Shown here: one piece after another, positions 21,158-34,095 of the stretch
How positions within the stretch are numbered: position 1 is the stretch's first letter
How the letters are laid out: each line of letters begins with the position of its first letter
Assembly: GCF_022581195.2 (NCBI RefSeq)
Contig: NC_061463.1
Span: 5,146,001 to 5,210,000 of the forward strand
DNA length: 64,000 bases
From: Helicoverpa zea
Lineage: Eukaryota; Arthropoda; Insecta; Lepidoptera; Noctuidae
Direction: 5' to 3'
Position numbers and translations under genes: made by a program
The notes under the pieces: generated by a model
Told to the model about the DNA's origin: nothing
Database searches by the model: none
What the model saw: the letters and a program-made list of their open reading frames with translations, nothing else

Positions 21158-24100
21158 ATGTCTCACCTCTACCTGCCTTGGGGCACCGGTGAACGGTATA
21201 CGAATCGTTTGCAAGTTCGGAATCAATTTGCGAGTACATTGGAACTACACAAGCAGTCTTCGTATGAGTACCAGGAGCCTGTGCAGCGTCAAAGGAGTCC
21301 TAGCTTGCCGCCGATACACAACATCGAAGAGAGATCCGCGAAGGATGACAGAAGGAACAATGTTCTTAACCGAAACATGACGAGTGCGAAGAGGTTCTCA
21401 TTTTACGATGAAGACGGAGAAGGAGACACCTCGGGTTACGGCAGTGAGACCCTGAACCACATGAACAGGAGCGGGCACAGGGCTATCCACGAAGCCAACA
21501 ACTGCAGCCCCGTAGTGGCGTGGCAGCAGGAAGGGAAAGACGACAGGTAAGAATTAAGATCACCTTGAACACGGAAACTTACGGACGTAGTAAATCAGTT
21601 GCGTTTTGCCATGCAACTTATGTACGTTTTATTTTTATATTTCGCAACGTTTGGCGAACTTTTACAGCAGCTAGTCACGCGTGTTCTGAATCCGTTTCAC
21701 AGACAATAATGTAAGAATTACTTATTGCAGTTTTACGTTTCCTACGTAATAAATGTTTCTTGCTTAAATTGCAAAAAGAAAATGAACTAAGTAAATGGTT
21801 AGTGTCAACATAATGATAGATAGAAGACAAGGTAGATTATCTCACTTAGTGTCTTCAGTTAGGTACATTACTATTAACTAACGTTCGTTTATATCTATGA
21901 AACTGAAAACCTAGAAAATACTTTTACAAGAATGCTATTGTTTCACTATTAACTAGGTAATAAAACATCCAGAAGTATTAGGTAATATCAGGTATCCCAG
22001 AGTAACAAAAACATCGTGTTAATTTATCTAATCGACTCTTAAAATCAAATACTTACTGTACTTGCCGTACCTATAATTTGCTATATTAAGTAAGTTATAA
22101 AACGACCCACAATAAGTATTTCATCAATCTGAAATACATACTTAGTAGTTCTCAAAGCTAGTGTCTCGCTACTGAGGTACACAGTGGCACGCGGTGCACT
22201 TAGTTTGCCATTCTGCATTTCATATCACCTGCGTAAAAAATCAATACATAAACCTCTTCACATAAAAGTAGATAAACAGAAATATTTAACGTGATTTTAA
22301 CCGCAAAACACTTTCCATACTTCATATGCCGTAGGTACATGCGTGTTCCAATCTTCAAGAGGTGACGATGCGCCTTTATAAACACCTACAAAGAGATGAT
22401 CAGCAGATATGTAGGTATCACTCTCACATAACGGCATAGCGTGAAGATATGACATATCTACGTTAGTGAAATCAATAACACGTTAGATATTCAGTCGCCA
22501 ACGATTTAGCTCATTATCTATAATGGGAACAAAGATTCTAATAGCACTGCAGTCTTTTGTTTGAATTAAAAATAAAGTCGTGATCGATACCTACTTGAAG
22601 TTAAGGATCGCATTTTTCTCCCTACTGCTCGTAGGTAGGTAAGCCGTTTTTGCACAGAGAAATTAATACTTAATAATTATCAGCCTGACGTTTACCAGGA
22701 AAAAACTTAAGCAAACCGTAACGTAATTTGAACAATTATAATTGCGAATGTGACTTTGTTACGCTTTCATAGTAAAAGGGCTGAACCATGAAATTATGAA
22801 ATTCGGACTCCTAGAGATTGTATGGACGACGATAGGGTTTGTAATCTAATTATATACTTTTGAGCACCTAAACACATGTAAAATACTATGAAAGTAAGTA
22901 CCTATTGACCTCGGAAACAGGACACTTTAATCTTGCTTCAGGGCGTAGGTATATAGAGAATCACAATAGAGGTAAACATGACAATAATTTCGAAAGAAGC
23001 CTCGTCGCCTCGTCGTACCTCGTCCAAGAGATAATTCAGCACAAAAGTCTCAAGACCTCTCACCTCAGCATGAGTTCCAGATATGGAAATTTCTCACTCA
23101 TCCGCTGGTGTCGCTGAATTTGAAAGACCGCGAGCGAAACCCGGACGAATGAATGAATGAATTATTTATATGTGTTGTTTTAGGAACAGGGAATCCAGTG
23201 GCGCTAAGTCACGCTTGTCGGATGGGGCGTGGTCAGCCCGCAGCCCGCGAACATCGGAAGAAGGCCGGTTGCGATGGGGGGACCGGGGCGTCGCCACCGG
23301 CCGCCTTTGGGAACCCACCGCTCCTAACGCTAGGCTGCCCCAGGTATACGTGGATTATTATAAGATCCTGTGTATTTTAAGTTCAGTTTTTTAGGTTCAA
23401 GCCATAAAGCCAAAACAGGTAACTACCTATCTATGAGATGGGATACTTACTTAACAAAGTTCAATAGGCAATTTCCCAAAACGTAAAACTAATCGTTTAT
23501 TTTCGTTAAGCTCAAAATTGGAGGATAGAAACCGAGACATTGAGGTGATTAAATATTATTGCTCACCATTATATAGCAGTAACTTTCGTGCTAGCTACTA
23601 TACTTCGGCCGTTCAGAGAATGCGTTCCTGACACCTATCAGTTAGTCACGACTAGTGATGGGCACAACATAACACTGAGTTCGTTACCGTTCCTTCAAAA
23701 TGAACCGCCGCATTATTTTAAGATTATTTTCGTTTTAAATTGGCGGAATCATTTGTTTTATATTTTAGTTATTTAAGTGGAAACCAAAAAAAGGTAATAT
23801 TCATATAATAAAATTGTTTTATTTATTCTTTGTTACAAGTACATTGAATTGAATGTGCGAACAGAATATTAATCAGACTCCGATTTGCTTGAGGAGGTGG
23901 TGTCTTCATCATCATCTTCGCCTACATGTATAATTATATTATTATCAATAACAGAATCAATCCTGATATCTCGGTCTAACAAAAGCCGGGTAATCAAATA
24001 AAAACAGATCGAAAACACTTGAAAAACGTGGTCTATGCGCACGAAACGACAACGGACGACTGTTTTAGCGTCACAAAATGGCGGCCCATAACGCCATTTG

Positions 24101-26540
24101 GGGTTACCATTTTTAATCTAAGTATAAAAATGCGGTTTGGTCATAGTTTTATTTTTATATTTCATAAAAGTTATAATTAAGTCTTATAGTCCATTATTTT
24201 TCAATTCTTAAAAAGAAAATCAAAACGTATTATTTTATATTATAACTGTATAAGAACAGATTACGATACTTGCCTGTTATTTTTAGCACAGCACTACAAA
24301 ATATAAACCGCTGACATAACCTTGTAATAGCGCAGTATAGATTTAGAAAAATATTGTTTACCAAGTTATTTGACACTCAGTTTGGCACAAAATTATAACA
24401 TTCATTGATTATTGATATAATAATGTTGTTTTAATGCTCCTCAATTGTTAAAACGGTAAACAACCAGCAAAAATATTTTTATCGTAACTGCAACGCCATT
24501 GCAAAGTTACGTCGTCAGTTCAATCGCGACGTGTCAGGAACGCATTCTCTGAATGGCCGAACTATAATAGAAAAACTTGGAATGTCAATGATGTATTTTA
24601 TTACTAATTGGATTGATATTATACATGCGTGCCCACGATATATATTTGTTAAACCGTAATTTGTATCAATAAGCCATTTATTGATATAAATTACTGTAAT
24701 TACTTTTTATTTTTGTTCGTAGATGCCGAACCAGAAGAAAGGCACGCCATCATGGGTAGAACGTGGCCTTAATATGATAGATAACACAGCTGAGGTTCTA
24801 GTCATAGACCAAAGAAGTTCGAGCAACAGTACCGGGGTAGACTGCGACAGATCGTCGTGCAACGGGAGTGATGAAGGAAGGTTAGTAGGTCCAAAAAAAC
24901 AGAAACATTAAATTATATATTGATACTATGGTCAAACTATAACTTAAAGTTGTCTTTTTAGAACATTTTTAAGGGGACAAAATGTCCCGATAGAGCCTGA
25001 GATTAAAGCTCAGAGAGAGAACAAACGTATGAAGGCATTAGAATTGCAATCAGCTATACTAAATCAGTTAGAAGACAGAGAAAAACGACGACAAGAGGAG
25101 AGGGAGCGCCAATTAAGAGAAGAAAGGCTTGAAGAGCTACGCATACAGAGACAGCAAGAAGAGGACAGGCAACGACTGGAAGTTGAGAGAAGAAAACAAG
25201 AGGAGAAACAAATGATGGAACAGAAAAAATTAGATACACTAAAAAGAGCTTTGGAGGACGCCGAAAGAAAAGCCAAGCAAGATAAAGAAAAGAGGTTTAG
25301 TTTACACAAAAGAAACCCTACTACGAATGTTGATAATGTTCCTAAGCCGAAAGCAGAAGAACCGCAAATACCTGAAACAACGCCACGTGTAGAACCTACA
25401 AGCCCTACAAAAACCAGCAGAACATATGATATACATTCTGCGAAAAGTCAGAAAAGGGAATGCCATTCTCACCAAACAACAGAATTCAACTCTCCAAGAT
25501 CAGTAGGTCCCGGAAATCTCAATCTCTTTATTCATAGTGTACCCCCATTAGCTTTAGCAGATGGGCAATTTAACATAGTGCCGATTGGTCTTAACAGTAC
25601 TAATGAAGTTATCAATACGCAGCCAAACAATATACAACTTGCAGTATTAGTTCCTCAAAATGTGGCCAATAACTTGTACAGTGTATCATTGAACTCTCTC
25701 AACAATACAAATGAAATAGCTGACATTGGGAAATTATTAACACCGAATAAATATCGCACATTAAGAATGAAAGATGCGGCAACGCAAACTGACTCAATAT
25801 TCAAATCATTTACTGACAAAATCATAGAAACTGATGAACCCGAAAGAAACATAGATAAAGATTATCCCAATATTGATGAAAATGCGCCACAAGATAGTCA
25901 CCATAATACACTGAAAAAAGACAGACGTTTCCGATCCGAAGAAAGGTTCAAGAAAGATTTAGAAAATCGGCCGAAGTGGGGAGTTAATAGACCAGCAGCT
26001 CAATATAAGAAACAAAGTGAGAAAGATCCATTTTACAGTCAGAAGCGTAAGATGCGCCAAAAATATAGACCTCAAGCAAGACAATATTTATCTCATTCTA
26101 GTGATGACAGCCGTTCTCCAAGCCCACCGGCTAGATCTGAAAAAATAATCGAGAATGGTAATAAACATCGCAACTCATTAAGTCAATCATATTGGAGAAG
26201 TAAAAGGTCAAGTCAAGATATATCAAAATCTGTTTCTGAAAACACAAACAGTTTTACAGATTTTAATCCCTTGAGTCAACTAACGGTTAATGAAAATACT
26301 GAAAACAAAAAGTCGCCTAAAACGTCTCCCATGAAAAGGATGACGCTATCACAAAAGTTTATCAATGATAAATACGGAAACAGGAAATTATGGATCGATG
26401 ACGTAAACGAAAGAAATGGCAAATCAAATATGTTTGACGTCGAAAACAGAAAGAAAATTATAGACCAAATAAATACTGCCAAACGAGAACTTTTTGATAA
26501 ACATGAAGAACAAGAAAGTTTTGTAAAGACCAAATTTTAG
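21158..26540 (+). CDS. CCDC66-like coiled-coil protein
   Basis: Coding exons by phase are 21158-21546, 23184-23343, 24723-24880 and 24962-26540, giving 761 aa. The 160-nt second exon was placed because it alone keeps the frame between exons 1 and 3. Features are a PSWVERGL motif, then a long Glu/Arg/Gln-rich coiled coil (KRRQEERERQLREERLEELR and onward, encoded at about 25080-25290), then a low-complexity Lys/Ser-rich tail. CCDC66 in vertebrates binds microtubules at centriolar satellites and cilia. The assignment rests on the PSW motif plus the coiled-coil style, not on a clear alignment. Two 968-bp transposons lie upstream of exon 1 and in the third intron, in opposite orientation. Confidence 0.6.
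23599..24566 (-). mobile_element. 968-bp TIR transposon, copy 2 (inverted)
   Basis: Reverse-oriented copy of the element at 17596-18563, in the intron between the second and third coding exons of the CCDC66-like gene. It has the same TIRs (TATACTTCGGCC at the left, GGCCGAACTATA at the right). A few single-base differences from copy 1 indicate recent movement. Confidence 0.85.
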
Positions 26541-26623
26541 ATTAAGATTTTTCCTTAAGGAAATGAACACAGTATGGCTAGTCATGCAACACGTAGTGGA
26601 AAATTAGGTTACTTAAGAGATGA

Positions 26624-26670
26624 TATCGATCCAACGGTTTCCAAGTGGGCGCGATTCCGTTGGATCGATA
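26624..26670. promoter_or_regulatory. 14-bp perfect inverted repeat with TATCGAT
   Basis: TATCGATCCAACGG (26624-26637) is repeated as its exact reverse complement at 26657-26670 with a 19-bp spacer. It lies in the 182-bp gap between the stop of the CCDC66-like gene and the ATG of the next gene. TATCGAT resembles the DRE core (TATCGATA) of insect housekeeping promoters, so it may be part of the downstream promoter. It could also fold as an RNA hairpin at the upstream 3' end. Confidence 0.45.
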
Positions 26671-26722
26671 CAGCCCATAGTATCAAGTTAGCTGTAAAGC
26701 ACATTGTATAATCCTCGCAACA

Positions 26723-27963
26723 ATGTCTAAAATAGACGAATTATTCGATAAAAAGAAAGATGAGGCTCCCATGTTGGACTTGTCTAAAACTGTGATAAAC
26801 ACTGCTGAAGAATATAGAGCAGTTTTAGATAAAGTGCCAGACTTTAAAACTCGGCCGGAGAAGGTAACTGTTGCATTAAGCAATCAAGTGAACTGTGACG
26901 ACTGACGACACTCATTTATTTACAAATCAATTTTACTAGGTGAGATCAGAAGACGTAAAAATAAAAGATGATAATAAAACCAAGACACCACGTAAAGAAA
27001 TAAAAGCCTACGAAACATTAGGAACGAGAGGATACGAAGAAAAACATTTCACATTCATGGACCCAATACCAGTGGAAATGAAAGGCCTGAAGTTTGAGGA
27101 GCTGTGTATTGTTCCTATTGAATGGCGAATGCTTACTTCTATCAGACCTAAGTTAAAGTTGGATGAAGAATATTTTAACAGGTTAGTTTACAATACCATT
27201 CAGAGGCTCGTGTTTTTTCTAACGTCACAATACCTTCTTCTAGATATCTCTTTGCTTATGAACTATCTTCAAATTTCAGATTAATAGAACTTGGCAAGTC
27301 AGAGCTCAAAACTAAGGCAAAAGACAAAAGGGAGTACGCTAAGAACGCCATGTTCCGAAAAACTAAAAACCGTTCAGGAGTAACTGAAACTAGAATCATA
27401 TCTTGTGCTGAGTGCGGCGAAGAATACTGCAACGGTGAGTAAATATCGAAATAACTAATATGACATCGTGATGACGATAATTAGTCTCATTTTCATATTA
27501 GGAAAATGTTACGTCAGGGCTGCACCCTTTAAGATTTTCTCGACACTTCTTTATTTTATTACGCATCTGTAAGAGAAATTGCAACAGTGATTGCCAAATA
27601 GTCTGCATACATAAGTTTATAGGTATGTAAGTATAGCATATCGCAGGGTTGGCAAAACAGACAAGCTTGTTAATAATTCTTAATTTTTATATTATTTGCT
27701 AAAACATATTTTTATATTTAAAATTATAATTTACTATTGCAGGGAAAATGTGCGCTATAACCAACTACGATATGTTCACTCGTTTGCAAGTGGAAGTTGA
27801 AACAAAGTCCTCAAAAGCTCAGGCAGCGCCAGCTCAAGTCGGCGGCAAAATGAAGAAAATGCGACGACGTGCGAAGCGTAAACCAAGGAGTAAAAGTGCT
27901 GCACCCGAACTGAATAAAGCACAGAGGAACAAGTCAGGAGCTAAGAGCGATTCTGAGATTTAA
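26723..27963 (+). CDS. unrecognised small protein with CX2CX4CX4C motif
   Basis: Four exons, 26723-26863, 26940-27181, 27280-27434 and 27743-27963, give 252 aa. The N-terminus is charged (MSKIDELFDKKKDE). The middle holds a well-structured segment around FEELCIVPIEWRMLTSIRPK. The C-terminal third contains CAECGEEYCNGKMC, a compact four-cysteine motif that could bind zinc, followed by a Lys/Arg-rich tail ending KSDSEI. The basic tail suggests a nuclear or nucleic-acid role, but I do not recognise the family. The short gap to the upstream gene suggests a compact promoter. Confidence 0.75.
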
Positions 27964-30900
27964 ATATCATCATTCATCTTCCTTGTCCATTTAAACGGCA
28001 AACTTCGTCTATTTGTATCCGGAATTTCGATTCGGGATTCGGGAGAATAACTCGTATCAACACTTTCTCTCCCACTGAACTCTCGTTCATTTTAACGTGT
28101 CTTGAAACTGCCTTTTGTGATGCCAACAACGTACCTACGCACATAGGTAATTGCCAATGCAGTTACCTACCTACAAAATTTTTGGCGTGCAAAACAATTT
28201 CCCAAGTGGTATTCAGCATAATGTGCCTTAACTCTTGATTTAAACTAGTGTCGCCAATAATGGAAGACACCGCCTCTCGTTCGTATCGAACACATGTAAC
28301 CAAGTTCCACTTATAAAATCGCTCTATCTTATAACTTAAAATTACCTAAAAATAATCTTCCAAATATCCACTCAATAACTTTTTAAATATTCAATGTGGT
28401 AGATCATAAGGTGACTGACTGGTAGTTATGACTATTTTATGCAGATTTAATATTCTTCACGTACCCTAGTCGATATGAATCACTGTTTTATATTCTCATT
28501 CAAATAAAATTTAGATGCTAGTGTTAGTTAATATTGTATACTAACTTACATACGAGTAATGTGAATCTCATTTTTGTACTGGTAATTTTATTATATTGTG
28601 AAGCACTATCAATTTGTTTTATTTGTTCCTTTGTATTACTTGCCTGATGACTAACAGCTAGATACCTCATCGATTTTGTGTGAGAACTTCTAGGTTCTTA
28701 CCCTAAAACTTTTCTTATCGTAATTGCACCTGATAACATGGACTCAGCAACAAGATTCGGGTCCGTTACACAATAACATCAGACGAGCTATTGCTGTCAA
28801 CAAACTATATATGTGGCCAAAACTGGACGCAGTATAGAGTACAAATACGGTAACGTTAGTGTTAGTACATAGGTAGTGTTAATAAGTAAAAAAAATCCAA
28901 ATTTATCAATATCACTCTTTATTGATTTTAAAAAAATATTTATATTACACATTCATTATATTAATTAGTTTAGAGCCTATAAAACAACAACATTATCAAG
29001 ATACAATGTCTCTATACGTTGGCATTGTCCACACCTGGCTCGCGCAGGCGCGGGAACCCCCACTACAAACTACATATTATGAATATGAAGCCAAAAATAT
29101 CTTTTACATCATTATACCTATATCGATATACGAATTTAATTCATCTTCGACAGTTCACTAGATGATAAATTCTTATAAACGTAGGCCCTAAGTACTGAAT
29201 TACTCTATAAGGAAACTCAAGAAGATATGGAACCACAACTGGAAAAAAATATCCTACGATATGCTTAACTACGGAACAACGAAATGGATGGTACAATTTA
29301 AGTGCTATCAGAGAAGTCGTAGTAAGAACACTATCACTAACTATTGCAACGAAATACTACAGACCCTTGCCCTGGCACTAGTAGATATCACAAAGTAATA
29401 TAGAACATGCAAATATAAATAAATTATACAGGTAGATGAAATGAAGAAATAAAGATCATTCGCGAGAGTTACTTGTAGATACATCAGTTTCATTGAGATA
29501 CATCGGCATATACGTCATTAGCTGTGAGTATGTGCCAATAAAACATGTCACAGCCGATGTCCAACGAATGGTATTGTAGTTGTGTTCGTGTGTACACAGA
29601 TTTTGTCTTCGTTAGCAGCATATACGTACCTAACCACACGGAGACAAACTCGCATTTTACCCTATTCTTTAACAATTATTATAATAAATTATTTGCATTC
29701 AGAGACATTTCAATTTTTAAAATGATTGTTTAGCAGCACTACACTAGAATTATTCTTAAAACTAGGTTTACAAAATAGGAATCTGCAATAAAATAGTGAT
29801 TGTTACATTCGTAACAAACAATGACTGTCTTAAGATTTTTACAGTAGGATATAATATTTAGTTTAAACTTAGCAACATGGATATGTAGTATTGATTCAAT
29901 TAATATAATATTTATGTTAAAGGAATAAAATTCATTTTGTCGTGCTAAGCTTTAGAAAAAGCACAATACGTCCGGACGGAAAATATCCTCAAGTCTATGT
30001 AAATGTGCATATCAACGGAATATAGTTTTAACATTAGATTACGCTACTACATTGCATAAACACAAACCAATCATTAATTTAAAATTTAAACATTATTATT
30101 TAAGACATTACGACGTAAAACCGCGTATTTACTCGGATTGGTCCAATTTCAGGTCTCATCACATATTTGTCATGGGTAAATCACAACACTGTTAATATAA
30201 AACAATTAGTTGGTGTTCAACTAAATTTCATAAACCAGGTGATGTTATCAAAGTAATGTTTAGCAGGAATAACATCTACTGTCAACTATTACTGAAGGAT
30301 GAAATGCACACAAATGGAATGAAAGGAGAGAAGACACTTATTTACTACAAGCACCAGAACATCTCAATTATATTATTACCGGATATAGAGTACTACAACT
30401 ACAGGTATAATATTATAAGTCTACATTAGGTATGGAAATATATAAAGTATAATACAATACACACGCGCGATCAGGGCTGTCACATTTAGAATTATCTTTC
30501 AACATAAAGGAACTGAATTTAGAAAATAAAAGCATTCTCAAAGAAAGCGATAGACCAAAAAATAATTGAAGAAAATGAATATCTTCCATTATAGGAATAT
30601 TCGATTAAGAACTTCGTTGTAAGACTTCAAAATCCTTATGTCGAAAGAAGTCATCGCGCGCGCAGGTAACAACTATTTTGTCGAGAACACGAGTCCCAGC
30701 ATATTTCGAATTCGCATTCTTCAAGTAATAACAAAGTATAACACGCAACGTATTGCAGATTCCCAAAATTCACATTAAACTTCTCGAAATACATAATGAA
30801 TTATGACTCATAAAAAAAATATTATGCTCTATTATTGAAAACAATAATTAAATTATTATGAAAAAACAAGTCAACGAGCTAAATGTACAATAAAATATGA

Positions 30901-31176
30901 AACTAAAAACATGGACGAAAGTTAACTGAATGTGTAAGATAGTTAAGGTATTAAAACTTAAATATAAACAACTTTCACACCCTGTAAAACTACAACCCTG
31001 AACTGAGTGGTAATTTAGACTTTCAAGAGAATTGAGGTTTTGTATGAATGGCAACAGAATAACTATGTTCACTTGGAGTATGTTAGCAGCAGCAGGTAAT
31101 TTTATCAGGTGTGAGTGGCATTGAGCTAGCAACGGGGCGGAGCGCCCGGCTGGACCCTGTGTCTACGACTCACCCT
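27964..31176. other. intergenic and probable long 3' UTR of the LYRIC-like gene
   Basis: No coding exon was seen. On the minus strand an AATAAA (TTTATT at about 28917) lies 2.2 kb after the stop of the LYRIC-like gene and may mark its 3' end, which would make much of this stretch 3' UTR. Frames in it are short and unsupported. Confidence 0.4.
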
Positions 31177-33547
31177 TCACTGGTCTTTGCGAGCCTTCTT
31201 TTTGCTCTTTTTGGACACTTTCGCGTCAGTCCAGGTGTCTGTAACAAATTGGAGATTATTGGGTAATGTGTTTATGTTCAATTTTTAGAGAAAAATTTGC
31301 ATTTCACAGAAAACTTAAACCTTTCAAAACCCATAATAAATATAATGGTCATAAGCAGTATTTTTTTGCAATTTAATTTTCCATGTAGCTACATGACTAT
31401 GATGAATACTGTGTCACATTATAGGGTTATATATATCTATGTTTAATACCAGCATCCAGGTTACATTATTAAAGACTTACCTCCTAACTCATCAAAGGCC
31501 AATGCACTTTGGTTGTCTTGTTTCTCAGAGTCAGAGGTGTCCTTTTCAACGGACTCTTGCTTCGGCACACTCTTAGCTGCTGAAATCTGTAAAGAGTATT
31601 TAACTAATTAATGTCTATGCTCTATGATCAAATGTAAAATACAAAAGATATTCTTTTTTACATAATTTTAAATAGAATCGTAAAATATCATAAAGTTACT
31701 TACAATAATTAGGTATTCAATTAAATTATTTAATTTGTTTATAATGATTTAACATTACTTTAAAGTACCTTGAAGACAATCATTGACTGTCAATGAGTCC
31801 ATAATCTAATTATAATGACCTGCTAGCCCATAAATTAAAACATGAACATAATACTAATTAATTTAATTAAAGCAGTTGCATTGTAACATTCTTTGTTCAT
31901 CCCAGATAGACATAAACAAGCATGTCTTAATGAAACTGGCGGCATAAAGTTCTTAAAGACCTTAATAGAAAAAAAAATACTGCTAGAATTTCTCACCTCA
32001 ACGGATTTCTTTCTGATCTGTTTTTCTTTATTCTCCTTCTTCTTGTTGCTTCTGAGATCCTTCACGTCAGTTAGCTCCTCAACATCAGCGGACTCATCAT
32101 CTTCAACACTGCCCAGAGCGGCTTGCTCACGACGCTCTGCCTAGTTAGTAAATGTATAAATTGTTAGTCAAATCTGTGGAAAGTCTATGAGGTTTTATAA
32201 CTAAAAAGTTGCAGCTTTGTCTATGGCTGTATCTTACAACATGCTACAAGATTCATTGAGAGTTATGTAGATACTTTTCAATTGTAAGTTCTGTTTAGTT
32301 TGTGACATTGAAATATCTGGCACAGCTGTGTGCTGCCACACAAAATGATTTATTAGAGCCACAGACAAAGATCACAACACGCCATAATTATTCAGTAAGA
32401 GATCCTTGATCCATTTGGATTTGGATTAGAAAATTCCAGTATGCCTATATTCTATATTCCAACTTTTTCATAACAAAATCTTAATGAGAAGTTAATCATC
32501 TGTACCTCTTTTGATGATCAGTGGTGAAGTGAATTATCAGATTTATTGAATCAATAAATCAAAGAATTATGTGTAGACTTAGCAGCTAAAATATTGAATG
32601 GATAAATTAAATTACCTCTTTCAATACACGCTGGAGCTCCTCCACTTGAGCTTGCAGTGCGCGGGCAGCATCTTCATCAACATGTGGCCCTTCAGCACTG
32701 AGGACCTTGATAGTCTCCTCGGCTGGCTCCTCCACAGGGCGGGCAGCCTCCACATCAGCATCCTTCACTTTCTTATTCTTCTTAGAAGGACTTTCCTTTT
32801 TCTTATCTTTCTCCTCAACAGGCTTCCTCTCCTTCTTTTTGTCACTCTTCTTTGGCACTTCTTGCCAGCCTCCATCATCAAAGTCAGCAGGCTTCTCAAC
32901 CTCTACTACAAGCTTGTTCTTCTTAACCTTCTTGGCATCAGCTGCAGCCTCCTTCTTCACAGGCTTGGGCTCTGCTGGTCTCTCCTTAGGTTTGGGTTTC
33001 TCTGCTTCTTTCACCTTTTCCTCCTTTTTCTCCTTAGCTGGAGACTTCTTGGAGCTTTCAGACTTTGTCTTCACATCTTCAGACACAGTGCGGTTGGGTG
33101 AAGATTTCTGTTGAACAGAAAATGTGGTAAGTCAATGTTTCTATTTACACACTGCAAGGGTCCATTCTGAGACAAAATCATCAATTAGAACTAATAGCAT
33201 TCTAATAAGACACTGCATATGTAAATAGGAGTGGTGTTTGTAATTTTAATTTCGTATCTCCCGGTGAATAACGAGCATATGCTTAAAGGTTAAAAATAAA
33301 ATGAGCACGCATTGATGACAACGGCGGGAGCGCTTAACATATTGTTTGTACTCACCTTGTCCTTCTTTTTGTTCTTCTTATTGGACGATTTCCTATCGTC
33401 CAGGACCAGAGGCAGCTTATCGAACTGCGGCTGTTCTGCTGAGCGGAACCCGAATACGAATACGAGCGCTGCGCATACTAAAACAACAGCCACAGCCGCA
33501 GCAGTGAACATAAACTGCGTGTTAGACACTTGACTCAAAATTTCCAT
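31177..33547 (-). CDS. LYRIC/metadherin-like single-pass membrane protein (tentative)
   Basis: Five exons (33356-33547, 32616-33107, 31997-32140, 31481-31586, 31177-31238, in coding order) give 331 aa. An N-terminal transmembrane helix lies at about residues 12-32 (FMFTAAAVAVVLVCAALVFV). A very Lys/Glu/Pro-rich cytoplasmic region follows, with an isolated GGWQEVPKKSDKKK motif and a coiled-coil-like AARALQAQVEELQRVLKE. The C-terminus DTWTDAKVSKKSKKKARKD resembles the W-x(n)-KKKKKARRE end of vertebrate LYRIC (MTDH), which has the same topology. Such composition is easily matched by chance, so the name is a hypothesis. It is head-to-head with the next gene (548 bp). Confidence 0.65.
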
Positions 33548-34095
33548 CTTAAGTCTCTAAATCAAAAACCACCCAAAATTTATAGTTCACATATAAGTTG
33601 TCGATAAGGTATGATAATGTTGAACAAATTAATTCCAAAGTGATAAAAGCAGACACGGAGACATGATGACGCGGCTGTGACGTGCCAAAAAATTGCGATT
33701 TAGTACAAAATTGGGTTACCAGTTTCATAGGAAATATTATTTAAAATACTGTTATATTTTACTATTCAAGTCTGTTATTAACATTATAATACTGAATTGC
33801 GTGGCCTTTCTAAAATAATGCATTTTCTCATCACACTGAGTTTAAAAATTCATATAGTATTAATGTAATATAGAAGTATAATTTTTAATTGATAATCGAC
33901 TAATTTGTATTTAAAATATTACTAAATTCTTTGAAAAAAAAAATTACTTATAATTTTGTTGTCTTTGCTTTTAAAGTATCATCTATTTTCTATTGACACT
34001 GACACTAAAGTGACATAATCGAAACCTGTGTAATATAACCTAAAACCAAAATATAAGCACATTTTTCAATTGATTAATAATAGCTTAGTTTAAAC

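Noticed and set aside
32598..33114. Plus-strand frames of 135-167 codons, Leu/Phe/Ser-rich
   Set aside because: Antisense shadows of the Lys/Glu-rich exon 2 of the LYRIC-like gene.
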